A stretch of 64,000 nt of DNA from contig JAGMWG010000024.1 in the NCBI GenBank assembly GCA_020744225.1, forward strand, positions 1 to 64,000, read 5' to 3'. Source of the stretch: Paraphoma chrysanthemicola. Its lineage: Eukaryota > Ascomycota > Dothideomycetes > Pleosporales > Phaeosphaeriaceae. Below are positions 1 through 12,596 of the stretch, piece by piece. Numbering within the stretch: the first letter of the stretch is position 1; each line of letters opens with the position of its first letter. Under the pieces are notes generated by a model. That model was not told the DNA's origin. It did no database searches and saw nothing but the letters and a program-made list of their open reading frames with translations. Made by a program: the position numbers and the translations under genes.

Positions 1-131
1 CGTACAAGGTCTGGCCGATCGCCAACTTCTTCTCAACGACATTCTTCCCTGTGGAGAAGCGCATGATCTTCCTCAGCTTCTGTGGACTGCTATGGAACAT
101 TTATCTGTCCCTGGTGGCCGCTCGGTTATAG
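1..131 (+). CDS. Mpv17/PMP22 (Sym1-like) family protein, C-terminal fragment
   Basis: Only the last 42 codons are inside the window; the first full codon begins at base 3 and the stop is TAG at 129-131. The peptide contains the family's C-terminal signature: a tryptophan-proline-x-alanine-asparagine motif (VWPIANF) followed by FPVEKR and a closing WNIYLS segment. Mpv17/PMP22 proteins are small four-helix membrane proteins of the mitochondrial inner membrane or peroxisome; in yeast the homologue Sym1 is needed for growth on ethanol under heat stress. Which subfamily this is cannot be told from the tail alone. It is convergent with the next gene, with only about 70 bp between the two stop codons. 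Confidence 0.85.
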   Translation, partial: YKVWPIANFFSTTFFPVEKRMIFLSFCGLLWNIYLSLVAARL

Positions 132-199
132 ACAAATTTCTCGCGAATATGATAGCTGTTACTCGACCTGCCTTTGTGCCATCCAAGACCTTTTGGACA

Positions 200-1051
200 T
201 CAAGCCTGTCGCGGGCCTGACTTCCATGCTGCCATGATGGCAGCCCAGTACTTTGCTTCGTCTTCTCGTACATGTCCACAATGCGCGCTGCGCTCAAACT
301 TCACTCTCGTGACCGTCCATCCCTTCGACTCTGCAACGTCTGCATGCTCGTCTGCCTCTTCGAATCCGACCATCTGATCTGCACGGCTATACAGATACAC
401 CCTCGGAACAGAATTGTCGAACACTATTGCATCATTCAATTCGCGGCAAAGTATCACCATCTTGTTGTCCTTTCCTATAGCTCTCCAGACCACGAACGTA
501 CACGCAAGCAATAGGTGGACGAGTGCACCCCCAAACCATGTCCAAAACCAAGTCCTGGGGAGAGAGGCAGCAATTGCGGCGTGACTTTTCATCCAGGGCC
601 CCTTGGTAGGTGCAGAGTCGAGTACTTGAATTCGCATGGGCATCGTTGTTCCAAAGCGGCCTTTCCAGGCCTTGGCAAATTCGTTGACCTGATTGCCGCC
701 ACCGTTGGAGAAGCTGTGAACCAGTACCTCCCCGCCACTCTCGACGTGCTCCTTTACCACGTCCATGGCTGGAGTCAGCAGTGGCCCATATTCACTTGTG
801 CGTCGGAACATGTCTCGAGTGTAACATCGAATGAGCAACATCCGTGAAGCGGGGAATGCATTCTGGTACCAGATGGTGTATTTTGCGATATGTTTGGCGG
901 CGGCGCCGTTCCATGCGAAGACCAGGATCAACGGTGTCTGGCTCGCGTCTGCGGAATGGTAGGAAGGAGATGACCAAAAGTAAGTCTCATGTCCAATCCT
1001 CCGAAGCTCCGACAAAGGAGGCGAGGTACTCTGCGCGGGCGGTGATGCCAT
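200..1051 (-). CDS. DUF829 / TMEM53-like alpha/beta hydrolase
   Basis: Uninterrupted 283-residue protein. It begins after a short polar N-terminus with the strand LILVFAWNGA and then shows a nucleophile-elbow-like HSFSNGG. A YSRADQMV acidic turn and a late AHCGHVRED histidine follow, giving a plausible Ser-Asp-His triad in the right order. A hydrophobic helix near residues 175-195 (VHLLLACTFVVW) may contact membranes. These features match the DUF829/TMEM53 family, which fungi carry in several copies and whose substrates are mostly unknown; the human homologue sits at the nuclear envelope. The single exon and full length argue that it is intact. The biochemical function is inference from fold only. 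Confidence 0.85.
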   Translation of the reverse strand: MASPPAQSTSPPLSELRRIGHETYFWSSPSYHSADASQTPLILVFAWNGAAAKHIAKYTIWYQNAFPASRMLLIRCYTRDMFRRTSEYGPLLTPAMDVVKEHVESGGEVLVHSFSNGGGNQVNEFAKAWKGRFGTTMPMRIQVLDSAPTKGPWMKSHAAIAASLPRTWFWTWFGGALVHLLLACTFVVWRAIGKDNKMVILCRELNDAIVFDNSVPRVYLYSRADQMVGFEEADEHADVAESKGWTVTRVKFERSAHCGHVREDEAKYWAAIMAAWKSGPRQA

Positions 1052-3074
1052 TAATGCGCCTTCAAAGTCATTCCCCTGAAATTTTGGATACTTGTAAATG
1101 TAGAAGGAAGTACACGGTAATGACGAGCAGTTACGTTTAATTCACGGTCAAGCAAAGCTCTCGCTGAAGCGTGTGTGCCGGTACGTTGATGACTTGGCAC
1201 GAAGGATCAGCCTCGGCTTCCGTCTCATTGGTGTAGGGCATGCGCGTGCGAGGCTTCGCTTCGCGCAGAGTGGCCTGCACGGTTCATTCTGTTCCGCACA
1301 CTATGATCGATGTTCATTGATCATAGGTTCCTTCTGGCTTCACGACGTAGTTGGTGCGGAAATGCGTCCGGACCACCGGCTCAGTCAAGCAACGACGTGG
1401 GCTGCCATGGCTGTTCTCATTCATATGTACACACTGCTCTGGCGACAGGACTGATCGACCTCCCACAAACAGGCGGCTGTATGTGACTTCATTATGATCA
1501 CTCTTCTTGTGTCTCACGGAGCCAGGGAGTCCTAAAACAGGAGTGGCTTCTCCAGCCCCTCAACGCTAAAATACTACCTGCATGGATCTGCTGCTCCAAT
1601 TTTGGTAACATGGAGGGCTGTAGACCTTCACTACATCAAGAGATTCGAATGAGTCTTCTGTATGTTGCACTAGTCACTAGGTCCTTACTTCCGACTTTGC
1701 AAGATCCTATACCTTCATGAGTCAATGAGGAATGCCCCGTTTGGAAGGCAGATCCATCCTTAACTTTGTGCAGTGCCTCCAGCTCACACATTGAGTTAAG
1801 TGGAAAAGTCCCGGCCATCGCCTGGCCGATGAAGCGCTTGAGCAGATTGTCACACCAGTAGGCAATTAAAGCTGAGACTTAAGGCGAGAAGCTCTATCGC
1901 TACTCGTTTCTTCATTGTTGGTGTCAATTGTGGACGTGGCTAGGCCTCTGATCTAGCATAGCAGGCTCGACGCCCCTCTGACAGCATGTATTCCATATCG
2001 GTGCATCTGTGTCCGATCTGCATGTCCGTATTCTGCGCGATGGTCAAATTTCCTTCTATTACGAGGCTGCGAGGACTCCTGCACCTGTGCATAGTGGCAC
2101 CAAGAAGGACACAACGTAGGTCGCGAAGTCGCTTGGACTAGGACACTGTAGGTTCACACCTCCGATGGGACGTGGCTCTGCTACCATTCCAGATCGATAT
2201 TGGTACAGCACGAATCTCGATGAATGCGAGTAGAGTCCTATGCACTCTGCGAATATAGTAGCTAGGAGACCTTCAATACATCTCGAAGTTTGCGTTAAAG
2301 CCCGATACGTACGCGATGGTCTTCAGCATTGTCCCACCGGACATGTGTGTAGTACATGGCAAGGTGCGTGCAGACATAACTTACTGAGAGCCTGGGAGCC
2401 CTTTGACCGACTCGAAAAGAGATGCGCAGAACCTCTTGAGTGTAGAGTCCTGTCTCGCGGCTGCCTAGGTGGTAGTGATTGAATCGTTCTGACACCTGCA
2501 GTTCCTGGGTAATTCCAAGAACCCCTACCTGACGACTACCCAGATTCTGTTCAGTTCCTATCGCAGTTCTACACGTATTGAACATATAGTATATCAGCAA
2601 TTTTTTGTAAAGCCAAGATGCGGCAGGTAAGTGCTTATGGTTTGAAGCTGGAGAGCTTCGGATTACCTCAAGACATAATCAACACGAACATGTTCGTACA
2701 TGTGACCACGCACTTACGCAAAGCAAACTACGAGCAGCTCCGCGAATTCAGAGGAAGTTCGTACATTCCTGATGAGCATACATGCCAATTTAGAAGCGTA
2801 ATGAAATTAACTAACATAAAATGGAAGTCAACATTGTGTGCCAAACCCTGCGTAGCGAGTGAGAACGAGTGTAGCTGGGAAAAGCAACAATACGATTCAA
2901 AGCACGCACGACCAGTTCCAAAATTGAAGCATGCGAAAGTTCTAGTCATGGTACGCGACAGTTCGGTGGTTTGGGCGGGTCACATGAGTTCCCCTGACCC
3001 AAACATTCACCTCAGCCTTGGCCGACCACCATATGACCTACAACACGACCAGGACAAAAAAGAATAGAACGAAA
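1052..3074. other. Intergenic, no supported gene
   Basis: About 2 kb between the DUF829 gene and the tRNA-Lys relic. Open frames here are short, lack recognisable domains and have no convincing intron signals. The first few hundred bases would hold the promoter of the minus-strand DUF829 gene. I see no repeat, transposase remnant or RNA gene. Confidence 0.6.
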
Positions 3075-3178
3075 GCCCGATGCGGGGGTCGAACCCGCAA
3101 CCTTGAGATTGCAGTTGTATCAATCGTCTTGTGGGGACGTGAAACTAAGAGTCTCACGCTCTACCGATTGACTTCGGC
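3075..3178 (-). pseudogene. Degenerate tRNA-Lys(CTT) with intron
   Basis: On the minus strand the 3' half is a clean tRNA: anticodon stem TGAGA/TCTCA, anticodon loop CTCTTAA giving anticodon CTT (Lys), T-arm GCGGG-TTCGACC-CCCGC and 3' acceptor strand ATCGGGC. A 36-nt intron (3110-3145) sits at the canonical place one base after the anticodon. The 5' half is damaged. The acceptor partner should be GCCCGAT, but the sequence reads GCCGAAG and runs almost directly into the D-loop (TCAATCGGTAGAGC), so the 5' acceptor and 5' D-stem strands are shortened. I therefore call it a tRNA pseudogene. The 3' CCA is not encoded, as expected for eukaryotes. Confidence 0.7.
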
Positions 3179-4601
3179 TTTGTTAGCTTGAGAAGACTTT
3201 TGGAGATGAGAATGCACGTACGCTAACCAGGCTGATATGTTCGGATGGCGAAACTGAAAATTATAACATACATATCGTTTTTGTAAATTCTCTTGTGTGA
3301 GTGTGCAAAATTTTTGGCAACGAATCAGACTGATTGCGGTCCCGCACTTTACCCACTGGCGCCAATCTTTTCCACCTCCAGTATGGGGGCTTGGCTGGTA
3401 GTCCACGAAAGTATGCCGGAAGAGCGCCGTTGTGCCAGGCCGGAATTTACAATGCTGTTGGCTGGAGGCCTTGCTTGGCGAAGTGCGTTACTACGTTCAA
3501 CCACAAGAAATGATGTATAGATTCTCACGATTGATGACGCTGAAGAAGGCACACTGAAGGATGAGATCACGGAACGATGATGCAAATTGTGCTCCGCACA
3601 ATGCAGCGGCCATTGCGCTGCTACGAGCTTGCTGGCGTGGAATGGTGCGGAACGACACTTCGACGCAGAAAAAGGACCACAACACGGGAGATGCCCGACG
3701 CTGGCTCAAGTGCAAGTTCCCAATGTAGTCTGGTCCAGAGCCGCTCGGCGCACGAAATCGACCATTGTCCAGCATGTATGCTATTCTTAATCAGCTCCGC
3801 CGTGAGTGCGACCTTTTGCTCAGCACGCCACGACAGGGGCTAAGCCACATCCTGGTAGTTTGCTATGCACTCCAACCTCAGCTGTAAACTAGTGCAATTG
3901 CAACTATTCAACTTTATGTTCAGGAATTTGCCGTGATGCACATTCATTCGTGAACGACAGACGCGCCGAACAGACGGGTCAGCTACAGTGTTCAAGAAGC
4001 TGGTGAGGGCTAATTCACCATTTGCGGGCATGTTGTTGGCACAACTTTGGGATCGGAGTTGAGGCTTGGTGCTAGCATCGCAGTGCCTCAGCCATCAGCA
4101 TCGCCGAGCAACGGTGGCGCTGCGCAAACGAAGCAACGGACATTTGGTAAAAGTGGCCTGCGACGCTCTTCTGCCACAATCCTGCTCGTGGCCGCATACA
4201 CCAAGACGTGCTACATTCCTCTGCCATTCAAGTCAATTGCGGACATCAGCCTTGTCTTTGCTGCAGGGCGTCCCAGGATCAGCGCACTGCCTCCAGGATC
4301 CAGTCGCGCCCGGGCCTCGCATCACGTCTCTCAACCTCACAGCTCAGCCAAACTTTGCGGACCACCGAAACGCCTGATAACGGCCGAAATTGACGTTCGA
4401 ATCCTCACCTCACGATCACGGGAACGGACAACAGCAGTGTTTTTTTGTTCATTCGGCGACGTTAGCCACGCCGTGGAGAGCAGCCAGGACGCCTGCGGAC
4501 AGCTTACGCACCTCCGCACGACCTCCGCACCCGCCCGCCGCACCGCTGCGACGTCTGCATGAGCGTACAGAGCAGCACAACTGCGTAGAGACAGCGCCGC
4601 C
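3179..4601. other. Intergenic, upstream of the flippase gene
   Basis: About 1.4 kb. The last several hundred bases become C-rich with CTCAC/CACGA runs typical of a fungal promoter and 5' leader, and should carry the promoter of the flippase gene. Longer open frames in this part have shuffled composition and no domain, so I do not call them genes. Confidence 0.5.
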
Positions 4602-7600
4602 ATGGCCGGGAGGGCCCAGGGGGGACCGCCGTCTCACAGCGACAACCTGATCGACTTCGACGACCACGACGCCCAGCCGACGTACTACTCGGGCGCCCGC
4701 GCCCCCGTGCACGACCATGAGCTGCTCGACCGCTACGACATCGACAGCTCCGACACGGCGCCGCAGGGCCGGCCATCTGTGTCGTATGACGACTTTGTGG
4801 GCGGCGGCAGGCCCGCCGCCGGCCTACCAGGAGGGCCAGGAGGGCCAGACCTGAACAACTACCAGCGCTACTCGGACGCCGACATCCCCGCCGACGACGA
4901 CCACTCCATGCAGGGCTACTACGCTGCCGGCGGCGCCTACGAGCAGACGTCGCCCGGCATCCAGCGCGGCGCGTCCAAGAAGGCCCACAACAGGAACAGC
5001 ATCCTGGGCCTGGGCGGCGGCCTCACGGGGCGCGTCAAGAACATGTTCGGGCGCGGGCCCGACTACTCTGAGATGGACCTACCCTTGACCGAGCACGCCG
5101 CCCAGCCCAGCCATGCCGGGGCAGGCGCAGGCGCAGACCACGATGCCGAATCAGCAAAAAAGAAGCCCTCACTCGGCACCTTCAAGTTCGGCTTTGGACG
5201 CGGAGCGCCAGACCCGTCGACCCTCGGCCCCCGCATGATCCACCTCAATAACCCTCCGGCCAATTCGCAAAACAAATACGTCGACAACCACATCTCCACC
5301 TCAAAGTACAATGTCATCACCTTCCTACCAAAATTCCTCTACGAGCAGTTCTCCAAATACGCCAACCTGTTCTTCTTATTCACCGCCATCCTGCAGCAGA
5401 TACCGGGCATTTCTCCCACCTCACGATATACTACCATTGTTCCTCTCTGCATCGTCCTCCTGGTGTCAGCCATCAAGGAGTACATCGAGGACTACAGGCG
5501 CAAGCAGTCTGATGCCCAGCTCAATAATTCGAAGGCGCAGGTCCTCAAGGGCTCGTCCTTCACCGAAACAAAATGGATCAGCGTGGCTGTAGGAGATATT
5601 GTGCGTGTCGAGTCCGAGTCGCCCTTCCCTGCCGACCTGGTGCTATTGGCGTCGTCCGAGCCCGAAGGTCTGTGCTACATCGAGACAGCGAATCTGGACG
5701 GAGAAACAAACTTGAAGATCAAACAGGCCATTCCCGAAACTGCCGACTTCGTCAGTCCCGCTGAGCTGGCCCGACTGAGTGGAAAGATCCGGTCAGAGCA
5801 GCCTAATAGCAGCCTGTACACTTACGAGGCGACCCTGACCATCGCCGCTGGCGGAGGAGAGAAGGAATTGCCTCTGGCGCCAGATCAGCTACTCTTGCGC
5901 GGTGCCACTCTTCGAAACACACCTTGGATCCACGGCGTTGTCGTCTTCACTGGTCACGAGACCAAACTTATGAGAAATGCCACCGCGACACCCATCAAGA
6001 CCACAGCAGTTGAACGAATGGTTAATAAGCAAATCCTTATGCTTGTCATTATCCTCGTGTGTCTCAGCATCATCAGCTCTATCGGAGACGTTATTATCAG
6101 ATCGACTCGCAGCGGTAGCCTCGACTACCTCCAGCTCGAGGCCTTCAATGGCGCGAAACAATTCTTTTCTGACCTCCTTACGTACTGGGTCCTTTATTCG
6201 AACTTGGTACCCATATCGCTCTTTGTCACGATCGAAATCGTCAAGTACTACACTGGTACCCTGATTGATTCGGACCTGGACATCTACTATGAGCCCACGG
6301 ACACACCTGCAAACTGCCGGACATCGTCCTTGGTGGAGGAGCTTGGTCAAATCGAATATATATTCTCAGACAAGACAGGCACACTGACATGTAACATGAT
6401 GGAGTTCAGGCAGTCCTCAATAGCTGGTATCCAATATGCTGACGAAGTTCCCGAGGATCGTAGAGCCACGGTCGAGGATGGCATGGAGGTTGGCATCCAT
6501 GACTTCAAGCAGCTTGCGCAGAATCGCCAAAGTCACAATTCACGGGACATCATCAATCACTTCCTTACCCTACTCTCGACGTGTCACACTGTGATTCCCG
6601 AAAGAGGAGGTGAAAAGGACGTCATCAAGTATCAAGCAGCTTCTCCCGACGAAGGAGCTCTGGTCGAAGGTGCGGTAACTTTAGGCTACAAGTTTATTGC
6701 GAGGAAACCTCGTGCAGTTATCATTGAAGCAGATGGTCGGCAACAAGAATTTGAGCTCCTGGCTGTTTGTGAATTTAATTCAACCCGCAAGCGCATGTCG
6801 ACCATATTCCGCACACCGAACGGCAAGATTGTTTGTTATTGCAAGGGCGCAGACACTGTAATCTTAGAGCGACTTGCGAAAGACAACAACCCATACGTTG
6901 AAACCACGCTGACCCACCTGGAAGAGTATGCTGCCGATGGACTCCGTACGCTCTGCCTGGCTATGCGCGAAGTTCCCGAAAACGAATTCCAAGAGTGGTG
7001 GCAAATATTCAACACTGCGCAGACAACCGTGAGTGGAAACCGCGCGGAAGAGTTAGACAAAGCTGCAGAGCTCATCGAACATGATCTTACGCTTCTTGGA
7101 GCAACTGCTATTGAAGACAAGCTCCAGGAAGGTGTGCCAGATACGATTGCTACTCTGCAGTCTGCTGGTATCAAGATCTGGGTATTGACTGGTGATCGTC
7201 AAGAAACTGCAATCAACATTGGCATGAGCTGCAAACTGATCAGCGAAGACATGTCGCTGCTAATGATAAATGAAGAGTCAAAAGAGGCGACCAGGGACAA
7301 CATTCGCAAAAAGTTCCAAGCGATTACCACACAATCACAGGGCGGCCAGCATGAGATGGATGTTCTTGCTCTCGTCATCGATGGCAAGTCACTTACTTAT
7401 GCGCTCGAGCGCGACTTGGAGAAAGAATTCCTGGACCTTGCGGTCAAATGCAAAGCCGTCATTTGTTGTCGCGTCTCTCCTTTGCAAAAGGCCTTGGTCG
7501 TCAAACTCGTCAAACGCCATCTCAAGTCCATCTTACTAGCAATTGGCGACGGCGCCAATGACGTTTCCATGATCCAAGCTGCACATGTTGGCGTGGGCAT

Positions 7601-8668
7601 ATCTGGTGTCGAAGGCCTCCAAGCTGCTCGATCTGCTGATATATCTATTGGCCAATTCCGTTACCTTCGGAAACTTCTGCTTGTCCACGGTGCCTGGAGC
7701 TACCAGCGCGTGAGCAAGGTCATATTGTATTCCTTCTACAAGAACATTGCCATGTTCATGACGCAATTCTGGTACTCGTTTCAGAATGCTTTCAGCGGAC
7801 AGATTATTTACGAATCATGGACGCTGACATTCTACAACGTCTTCTTCACAGCCGCTCCGCCATTCGTCATCGGAATTTTCGATCAATTCGTTAGTGCCCG
7901 TCTTCTCGACAGATACCCACAACTCTACCGATTGAGTCAGTCTGGCGTTTTCTTCCGTATGCACAGTTTCTGGAGCTGGGTGGCAAACGGATTTTATCAT
8001 TCCTTGATCCTCTACTTTGGCAGCCAGGCTTTCATACTCTGGGACTGGCCACAATGGGATGGCCGCAATGCTGGCCATTGGGTATGGGGCACTGGTGCGT
8101 ATACCGCAAACCTCGCCACTGTCCTTCTCAAGGCGTCTCTTATTACCAACATCTGGACCAAGTACACGTTCCTTGCTATCCCAGGGAGTTTCCTTCTGTG
8201 GTTCATCCTGATGCCCATCTACGCCATTGTAGCACCAAAGGTGAACATCTCAAATGAGTACGTTGGAGTCATCGAGAGACTGTTCCCCGACCCAAGATTC
8301 TGGGCCATGGTGATTGTTCTGCCGCCATTGTGTCTGATCCGAGACTTTGCGTGGAAGTATGCAAAGAGGATGTACTTTCCACAAGCTTATCACCATGTGC
8401 AAGAGATCCAAAAGTACAACATTCAGGACTACAGACCGAGGTATGATTTTTTCTAGAACTTGGCCAGGGCACTCAAATCGCTGACACGGACTACAGGATG
8501 GAGCAATTTCAGAAGGCGATCCGCAAAGTACGACAGGTGCAGCGTATGCGGAAGCAGCGCGGTTATGCGTTCAGTCAAACGGACGAGAGTCAAGCTAGAG
8601 TGTTGCAAGCATACGACACGACAGTGGCCCGTGGGCGGTATGGAGAATTGGAAAGTAGTCGCAGATAG
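4602..8668 (+). CDS. DRS2: P4-type ATPase, aminophospholipid flippase (Drs2 type)
   Basis: Predicted 1,336 residues, exons 4602-8440 and 8497-8668. The enzyme flips phosphatidylserine/ethanolamine from the lumenal to the cytosolic leaflet of trans-Golgi and endosomal membranes and works with a Cdc50-type partner. The glycine- and acid-rich N-terminus (about 1-205) is followed by the P4 core: actuator motif NLDGETNLK near 365, phosphorylation motif SDKTGT with Asp590, the KGADTV nucleotide-binding region, and the hinge motif GDGANDVSMIQ, then C-terminal membrane helices. Without the 56-nt last intron, which has a CTGAC branch site, the protein would stop early. Splicing adds the conserved Drs2 tail with FQKAIRKVRQ and FSQTDESQARVLQAYD, part of the autoinhibitory C-terminus in this family. 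Length fits the family. Confidence 0.95.
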
Positions 8669-8886
8669 CAGGAAGAGGAGAGGTAGGGGTAGTGTGCAAG
8701 GCTTGGTCACTGTACGGCGTTCCGGCACAAGTCGATTTCGGAATGCATGTCTTCATAACAGAGGGTCTCAGATCAGGCCATAGGTCATCTTATTAGCGCG
8801 GTATGTATATGTACCAGGTATGTTGGCATGATGATGTCTCAGGATGCAGTGGAGAGCATTGTCCATGAGATTGCTGATGTTTAACC

Positions 8887-10960
8887 TCACCATTTACCAC
8901 CTTTGCCCTTCTTCTTTCCTTTGCCTTGATCTTTAACGATTTTCTTCTCCTGGGCGGGTGTCGAGCCCTTTTCTTCAGCCACAACACCTCCCTGCGTGAG
9001 CCCTTCCATTTTCTTTTTTCCTTTCCGACCCTTGGGCCGGTAGTAGCTTCGATCCCGCATGGGCAGCCACCTTTCTGGATCCACCTTTTTGCCTTCAACA
9101 TACTCTTTCGGCATTCGAGCTTTGCGCAATAGCTTGGCCCGGGAGTGTACAGGTCTGGTGGGGGCGATGCTACGTTTCCGCGCTTCGGCAGCAAGGTCGG
9201 TGGTGGTCAGTTTGCCAATTGGAACGCCAGCACCCTCGAGTGCTGAAGCGTCCACGTCTTGAATTAGTCGTGCAGCCTCCGGGAGGTACGACAGCAGATC
9301 ATCCGGGATGCCCGAAGGATCCGTGATGCTGTACGCAGCGACAAGGCCCGCAATTGCTGCCCTGTCTTCGTTGTCTTGATCATACAAATTCTTGAATATT
9401 TCTCCAGCAACCTTGATGTTCTCGGGGCTGTGGGTGTCGAGAAGGGCGGTGCCTGCAGCTACCATGAGTGCTTTGGATGGTGCTTCTGTTTTTGACTTGT
9501 GCGGTTTTCGCCAATACTCTGCTGCTTTTGCGAGTTCAGATTTCGCTGCACCTGGTCGGCCTTGTTGCGCGTAGAGTGACACAATGCTGGCGATAAGGCC
9601 TGGGGAAAAGCGCACATCGAGATCAGGCGCCGAGCCACTGTGTTCGAGCCTCCTGAAAAAGGTTTCCAAGAGATGGGTGGCAGCGGCGTAGTTGTTGGTA
9701 ATGACATACAGATGCGTTATAGTGAGTATCAATCCCACGTCATTCGGGCGCTTCTCGAGAAGCGGTACAATCTCTTTCAACGCGGCCTTCTCAGTCTCTG
9801 TGTTACGCGCATGGGCAGCGGCATTCAGTACGGCAGCCATGTTGACGGCAGGAGATAGTGAGGGAGACGGCGATGCAGCGATGACCTTTTCGGTTGACGA
9901 TGCGACGCCCGAGACCTTTTGGGAGAGTAGTGAGATGACATACTCGTCCTGGCGAAGAATGTTGGATTGGAAGGAGAAGTGCTGGTCAGTCACTGGTGGC
10001 CTGGGAGACGAGTGAAAGAGGCGGTGAGACAAATAGGGATTCGAGTGTTCCTTGGAGGCCGCGATACTGTTTACCTGGGCGATGTAACGAGTCGAGAGCT
10101 CCTTGATCCTGCATATGTTAGCTTATACATCTGCCAAGCAAGCACCAGCTCTGAGACAGCCATACTCTGCGAACGGAATCGTGGTCGCCAATTCTTCGGC
10201 GGCATCGATCTTGCCTAGCTGCGTGAGCACGTAGACCTGCTGCACTGTAATGGGCAGCAGTTCGGCGTGTTTCTCTGCCTCGCTAAGATCCGACAGAGCG
10301 TTGCAGAGATCCTTGGCACGCTTCAGGCAGACCTCGCCCTGGGCGAGCTCACCACGGGCGATACTTGCGCATGCGGCATTGAAGGCGGTCTCGAATACGT
10401 CGAGATCCTCGCGCGTGGGCTTCTTCTTCTGCGCAAGCTCGCCCTGGCCGGTCCACTCGAGCTGCGCGTCCACAGCGCCCGAGTTGATGCGTATGTCGTA
10501 CTCCTCAGTCTCGGCGGGCTGGTTGGCCAGCTCCTTGTAGACCCTGGCGGCATGTGCGAAGTTCTCCGAGCGGTAGGCCTGCCTGAGAGTCAGTCCAGCG
10601 CGTGTTCGAGGGCGTGTTCGCGACACGTACGGCTTGTGCGAGCATGTGCTTCATGCCGCGACCAGCACCTGGCCCCGCGGCCTCGGCAATCTCAACGGCC
10701 TTTGCTGCATTGCCCGTCTTGTACAGCGCATAGGCATGCTCGAATGGCGCTTTCTCTTGCAAAGCCGTCGTGTGCTCAAACACGTCCAAGGCGTCCTCGT
10801 AGCGATCCAAATGCAGCAGGGCAATCGCCTTGGCATGGTGTGCGTCTACGTCGGCCTTTGACTTTTTGATGGCGGCGTTCGCAGCTTTGAGGACTTCATC
10901 GTGGTCGTCGAGCGAAGCCTGCGCGAGCAACGAGGACAGCGACCTTGTCGAGGCAGCCAT
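8887..10960 (-). CDS. SRP72: Signal recognition particle subunit SRP72
   Basis: Three exons (10960-10631, 10578-10166, 10108-8887) give 654 residues. SRP72 binds 7SL-type SRP RNA together with SRP68 and is needed for targeting of secretory ribosomes to the ER. The N-terminal two thirds are helical TPR-type repeats, for example DAHHAKAIALLHLDRYEDAL near residue 40. The second junction restores NPYLSHRLFH, a conserved stretch. The C-terminus carries the RNA-binding signature DPERWLPMRDRSYYRPKGRK followed by a lysine-rich tail. Introns are 52 and 57 nt. It ends tail-to-tail with the flippase gene, 218 bp apart. Confidence 0.93.
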
Positions 10961-11317
10961 GTTTCACTTCACTGTACTCTCCGGTCCATCAGCGAGCGTC
11001 GGTCGGTGGGGTCGTGGGTACGAGGGCACGCGCAGTAGGTTGCGGACGTTACGGCGGCGCAGGCACGCGGGGAATGATGAAGTGGGATGCTTGCTTCTCG
11101 GAGGCTCGCCTAAACTTCCTTAGTCCTGTCGTGCCAACATCTAAGCCACATACAGGAATGCACATGCATGTCTCAAGGTAGTAAAGGTTCTATTCATGTA
11201 CACTTCTGTTCGAATACAAATCTTGTCTTTGAACGTAGCCATGATTGTGAGCTACGGCGTGTTCAAGCCTGGTATATAACGCCAAAACCAATCTCAACGC
11301 CAGCGCTATGCAAAGAT
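10961..11317. other. Short intergenic gap between two minus-strand genes
   Basis: About 360 bp holding the SRP72 promoter/leader and the 3' flank of the TFIIE-alpha gene. No gene seen. Confidence 0.6.
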
Positions 11318-12596
11318 TTAGATAGCATCTTCGAATTCATCTTCCTCGCTCTCGTCGCCACCATCTCCATTGGATGCTGCTGGGGTCGCGGCGCTGGAGG
11401 GCGTGGGAGCAGATGATTCGATTTTGACTCGCTTTGCTTCCGGGAGGGCGCTTGGGATACCCACGGCAACATCTTCAAACTCATCATCATCGTCATCATC
11501 ATCATCATCCTCTTCCTCTTGCTCCTTTCTACGTCGCTCAGCCTCTATCTGTGCAAAAACGGCGTCTAGATTCTGGCCGGCGCCCTTCGCATCGGATGAC
11601 TCCGTCTTGATGCCAGAGGAATCGGTGCCATTGGACTCTTGCTTGAGCGCAGTGGTCGTTCCATTAGCGTTCTTGATGACGGTCGACTCGGTGTGCCAAG
11701 TGGGCAGTTGATTCTGCATCGAGATCTTCTCCTGGCGCGCTTTGTCCGCCGCGCGCTGCTTCTCGTTTTGTTCTGCGCTCGAGCCGATCTGGATACTGAT
11801 CTTCTCCGGGCCTGTATCAAGTCCTTTGACAGCAGTGGGCCGAGACATGACCGTCTCAACAACCTCGTGCCTGGTACCAGGATCGATGGTCTTGTCGCGT
11901 GGCAGTTCCAGCCGAGCCGCAACCACGTCTACGCCCTCTTGTGCGGGTATCGTCACCGTGTCGATTTCTGCCATGAGATTGAGCAGCGGACTGAACAGCC
12001 TATTGAATTTGGCAGGAGTATCGTCGGCCATGTCGTCGGCCTGGCCTCCGGCGTCTATTTCGTCGAGCGGATGCCCGCACCGCAGGCAGAGAAAGCCACT
12101 CGATTCGGCTGTCGGCTCTGGGTCGATGCTGTTAAGCACGTCCATGGTGGTGTACTGCGATTTGCAGCGGGTGCATTTCAGCTCGGCCTTTTCTGCGGTC
12201 GGCTTCGCGTTCTTCTTGACGGCCTCGTCGATTTTGTGGATCTTGTACTTGCAGGCGTCGATGGCACGGCGATAGTCAATGTAGTAGAACTCGCGGCTGG
12301 ACTGTTTGGTCGCACCCTCGCGCATCACTTGCTGCGTGAAGCTGGGACAGTCAGCGCTGCACACACACACCAGCCATGGACACATACACAGCGCACATGC
12401 CCGCCTCCTTGAGCTTTCCCACGATCTTGCCCACGTGCTTCGAGTTCTTGCCGGCGTCGAGGACAAGGACGAGATCGGAGATGGGCAGCGCCCCGTGGTA
12501 GCAGAGCGCATCGAGGACGACGACGTGCTCCGTCTCGTAAAACATGCGCACGACTGTGCGGACAAACTGCTTGCCCAGCTCGAGGGGGTCCTTCAT
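11318..12596 (-). CDS. TFA1: Transcription initiation factor TFIIE subunit alpha
   Basis: Two exons (12596-12388 and 12341-11318) encode 410 residues. TFIIE-alpha recruits TFIIH to the RNA polymerase II preinitiation complex and helps promoter opening. The first about 100 residues form the winged-helix region (VRMFYETEHVVVLDAL, then REFYYIDYRRAIDA), followed by a zinc ribbon with Cys126-x2-Cys129 and Cys155-x2-Cys158. The C-terminal half is charged, with an Asp tract (about nine in a row) and a final acidic segment, as expected of the family. The 46-nt intron uses GTATGT..CCCAG; removing it joins KEAGMCAV to FTQQVMREGA, matching the family. The start is the ATG giving MKDPLELGKQ; an upstream in-frame extension looks non-coding. 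Confidence 0.92.

Noticed and set aside
2618..3067. 149-codon plus-strand frame upstream of the tRNA-Lys relic
   Set aside because: No domain, irregular composition, no promoter or intron signals; chance frame.
4047..4562. 171-codon plus-strand frame before DRS2
   Set aside because: Ser/Arg/Pro/Ala-rich composition typical of a GC-rich leader read in frame; overlaps the expected promoter and 5' leader of DRS2.
11478..11520. TCATCA/TCGTCA trinucleotide run as a microsatellite
   Set aside because: It is the coding sequence of the TFIIE-alpha aspartate/glutamate tract, expected in this family.
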